Program-made: the position numbers and the translations under genes
In this document: positions 5,827 through 7,397 of the stretch, one piece after another
How the letters are laid out: each line of letters opens with the position of its first letter
How positions within the stretch are numbered: position 1 is the first letter of the stretch
Origin: Bryobacterales bacterium
GTDB taxonomy: Bacteria; Acidobacteriota; Terriglobia; Bryobacterales; Bryobacteraceae
Direction: 5' to 3'
Assembly: GCA_025462985.1 (NCBI GenBank)
Contig: JAOAPP010000138.1
Coordinates: 1 to 7,397, forward strand
DNA: 7,397 bases
The notes under the pieces: generated by a model
Database searches by the model: none
What the model saw: only the letters and a program-made list of their open reading frames with translations
Told to the model about the DNA's origin: nothing

Positions 5827-6546
5827 TCAGGGAAGCAGATGCCCGGTGTCCTTCGTCAGGCGGATAAATGCTTCCGCTTCTCCGCAGCCGCGTTCCAGAC
5901 CTCGAAATCGCGTCACCTGCTGCTGCAGCGAATAGAACTTCTCAGGAGCTTGCGACGCATGGGCGAAACAGGCGGCTTTCTTTCGCGCTGCCATACCCGT
6001 GATATCGACGTAGTCGGTTGGAACAAACATTTGCGTGTCTTCGCCGTCCGAGACTTCGTAATAGTAGAGAGCGAAGCTGCGGTTCATTTTGAGCCACGCA
6101 TCATAGACCAGCATGGACATCGCGCGATGATCGCGGTGATTGTCAATCGGCCAGTGCGTAAAGACGACGTTCGGCTTCTCGTCATCCAGTAGCTTTCGAA
6201 ATTCATCGTACGTCTTCCCATCGACAGTTGGCTCGCCATCCATAAAGACGCTGAACTTCGGTACGGCGTTCAAAATGTCGCAAGCCTTCTTTGCCTCTCC
6301 CGTTCTAAGCTCTCCGCAGTCTTCGGGAGACTTTGATGGACAGCCCTTCTGCCCGTGATTGAGGTACAGCAACGTCGCAGCATGACCGGCATCGGTGTAT
6401 CTGGCGACCGTTCCGCCGCAGCCGTATTCGGGGTCGCCCGGATGGCCTCCGGTCACGACGACTTTGAGACGGTCCGGCGTCGCCTGGGCCGCAACGGCAG
6501 CCAAGCCAGCTCCAACAAGAAGATTTCGACGAGAGAAGGAATTCAT
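5827..6546 (-). CDS. Tat-exported PIG-L/LmbE-family deacetylase
   Basis: PIG-L/LmbE enzymes are zinc-dependent deacetylases of N-acetyl sugars and related amides. The 239-residue product starts with a twin-arginine signal, SRRNLLVGAG, a hydrophobic stretch, and probable cleavage after AQA (residue 22), so it should act in the periplasm or outside. Family motifs are VVVTGGHPGDPEYGCGGTVARY (first metal site, His35 and Asp38), RTGEAKKACDIL (81-92, conserved Arg and Glu), PNVVFTHWPIDNHRDHRAM (125-143, H-x-D-H motif with His137, Asp139, His140) and KKAACFAHASQ (189-199). The family's first motif is normally HPDD. Here the first Asp, the presumed general base in MshB-type enzymes, is Gly37 (codon GGC), while the metal-ligand Asp38 is kept. 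Catalysis may therefore differ, or this may be a characteristic subfamily. The substrate is unknown; an exported glycan or glycoside is plausible. Only a weak ribosome site precedes ATG 6544-6546. Confidence 0.9.
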   Translation of the reverse strand: MNSFSRRNLLVGAGLAAVAAQATPDRLKVVVTGGHPGDPEYGCGGTVARYTDAGHAATLLYLNHGQKGCPSKSPEDCGELRTGEAKKACDILNAVPKFSVFMDGEPTVDGKTYDEFRKLLDDEKPNVVFTHWPIDNHRDHRAMSMLVYDAWLKMNRSFALYYYEVSDGEDTQMFVPTDYVDITGMAARKKAACFAHASQAPEKFYSLQQQVTRFRGLERGCGEAEAFIRLTKDTGHLLP

Positions 6547-6811
6547 TCGCTTGGGACTACTCTATCCCGCTGCCTCATGATGTTGAGATGCTGGAGAACT
6601 TCAGGCTTCGTGAGTTCCGGGCGGTGGCCAGTCCCGTGTGCCCCAGCTTGACCGGTGCGCCGAATACGACGGCTCATCCCGGGAATGTGGCCTTTGCCGC
6701 GGCCGCCAGACAAAACAGCACGAGTTCCTGGTGAAGGGGGCCGGCATACGCGTTGTGGTGCAGGGCATTGTGCTTTCCGGATACACCTCTGACGTGTGAT
6801 CCACTGGTTCT
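6547..6811. other. Divergent spacer with no recognisable gene
   Basis: This 265-nt region separates the PIG-L gene from the exported methyltransferase gene. I recognise no known protein in any frame and no clear promoter, terminator or RNA gene. The only stretch that looks somewhat protein-like is a plus-strand frame from 6614 to TGA 6797-6799, in the same frame as the methyltransferase. It encodes at most 61 residues and includes ECGLCRGRQ, HEFLVKGAGIRVVVQGIVL and GYTSDV. It could be a small gene or a decayed gene end, but it has no convincing ribosome site. Competing minus-strand frames are Arg/Pro/Ser-rich and look like shadows. Confidence 0.4.
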
Positions 6812-7397
6812 GTGCTGACGCAGGCACTAGTCTCGCTCTTGCTTCTTTTGTTATCTGGTGGGCCGGTCTACGGACAAGGGCAAACCAATCCGGTGACGGG
6901 GCGAGCGATTGCGCCGGTGATGGGCATCGGCGGTGCGGACTGGCTGGACCGGCCTGAACGGGAACAAGAAGAACAGCCTGAAAAGGCCATCAAGGCTCTT
7001 CAACTTCGACCGGGCATGCAGATCGGCGAGATCGGCGCGGGCACAGGTTTCTATGCGCTGCGGATCGCCAGGCGGATTTTACCGGGCGGCACAGTCTTCG
7101 CAAATGATATTCAACCGCGGATGCTGGAGTTGCTGCGGCGTAAAGCCGAATCGCAGAAAATCAGCAACGTGAAAACGGTCCTGGGGAGCGAAAGCGATCC
7201 GGGCTTACCGGAGCATGTGCTTGATCTCGTGCTGATGGTGGACGTCTATCACGAGCTCTCGCATTCAGAGGCGGTCCTGCAAAACATCGCGAAAGAACTG
7301 AAGCCCGGTGGCCAGCTTGTGCTGCTAGAATTTCGCAAAGAGGATCCGAATGTCCCCATCCGGCCTGAGCACAAGATGTCCGTGGCCGAATTGAAGG
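6812..7397 (+). CDS. Exported SAM-dependent methyltransferase (3' end outside window)
   Basis: Class I (Rossmann) S-adenosylmethionine methyltransferase, 195 residues visible; the frame is open to the window edge. An in-frame TGA at 6797-6799 limits the start to after 6799, and GTG 6812 is the only reasonable initiator, giving a hydrophobic N-terminus (LVSLLLLLLSGGPVYG) like a signal peptide or anchor though without basic residues; the ribosome site is weak. The mature part carries MGIGGADWLDRPEREQEEQP (37-56), a preamble typical of exported methyltransferases. Motif I is EIGAGTGFYALRIA (73-86), the ribose-binding acid is Asp99 in VFANDIQPRML, motif IV is LDLVLMVDVYHEL (137-149), and motif V/VI is LKPGGQLVLLEFRKED (163-178). 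EHKMSVAELK at the edge is a further conserved segment. The substrate is unknown. How an extracytoplasmic enzyme would obtain SAM is unclear, so the N-terminus might instead anchor a cytoplasmic domain. It is transcribed divergently from the PIG-L gene. Confidence 0.85.
   Translation, partial: MLTQALVSLLLLLLSGGPVYGQGQTNPVTGRAIAPVMGIGGADWLDRPEREQEEQPEKAIKALQLRPGMQIGEIGAGTGFYALRIARRILPGGTVFANDIQPRMLELLRRKAESQKISNVKTVLGSESDPGLPEHVLDLVLMVDVYHELSHSEAVLQNIAKELKPGGQLVLLEFRKEDPNVPIRPEHKMSVAELK

Noticed and set aside
5560..6192. Plus-strand frame of 210 codons across cutC and the PIG-L gene
   Set aside because: It is antisense to two genes with clear family motifs and its translation has no recognisable domain.
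6543..6827. Minus-strand frame of 94 codons upstream of the PIG-L gene
   Set aside because: Its composition is Arg/Pro/Gln-rich with no motif, and it overlaps the ATG of the PIG-L gene and the start of the divergent methyltransferase gene; no protein support.

Overview
This is a GC-rich bacterial window with ordinary chromosomal genes, mostly for the cell envelope and export. The likely source is an Acidobacteriota member of the Solibacter/Bryobacter type. That is inference from protein style: a BON plus glycine-zipper lipoprotein-like protein, an exported SAM methyltransferase, a Tat-exported PIG-L deacetylase of the GGHPGDPE type, and a small secreted Pro/Cys protein. No rRNA or other phylogenetic marker is present. 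I see no mobile element, CRISPR array, tRNA or rRNA.

Layout. At the left edge is the C-terminal end of a class III aminotransferase, most likely acetylornithine aminotransferase (+). It converges on manC (GDP-mannose synthesis), which lies downstream of lepB (signal peptidase I) on the minus strand with a 50-nt gap; the two are probably co-transcribed. Divergent from lepB is a 334-residue BON/glycine-zipper envelope protein (+). It converges, with only 6 nt between stop codons, on a 107-residue secreted protein (-). That small gene has a clear promoter, a strong Shine-Dalgarno and a GTG start. A perfect 8-bp inverted repeat with a 4-nt centre covers its RBS and start codon.

Divergent from the small gene is a GT4-type glycosyltransferase (+). 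Its 3' end overlaps the 3' end of a CutC-family gene (-) by 22 nt. Upstream of cutC on the same strand, 28 nt away, is a Tat-exported PIG-L/LmbE-type deacetylase whose usual HPDD motif reads HPGD. About 265 nt without a recognisable gene separate it from a divergent exported SAM-dependent methyltransferase, which runs off the right edge.

How the genes fit together. ManC supplies GDP-mannose, which GT4 enzymes often use, so manC and the glycosyltransferase may both serve exopolysaccharide or glycan synthesis. LepB would process the Sec and Tat signal peptides of the exported proteins seen here. The rest looks like packed housekeeping and lineage-specific genes rather than one dedicated system. 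The most interesting points are the altered deacetylase motif and the dyad over the start of the small secreted protein gene.
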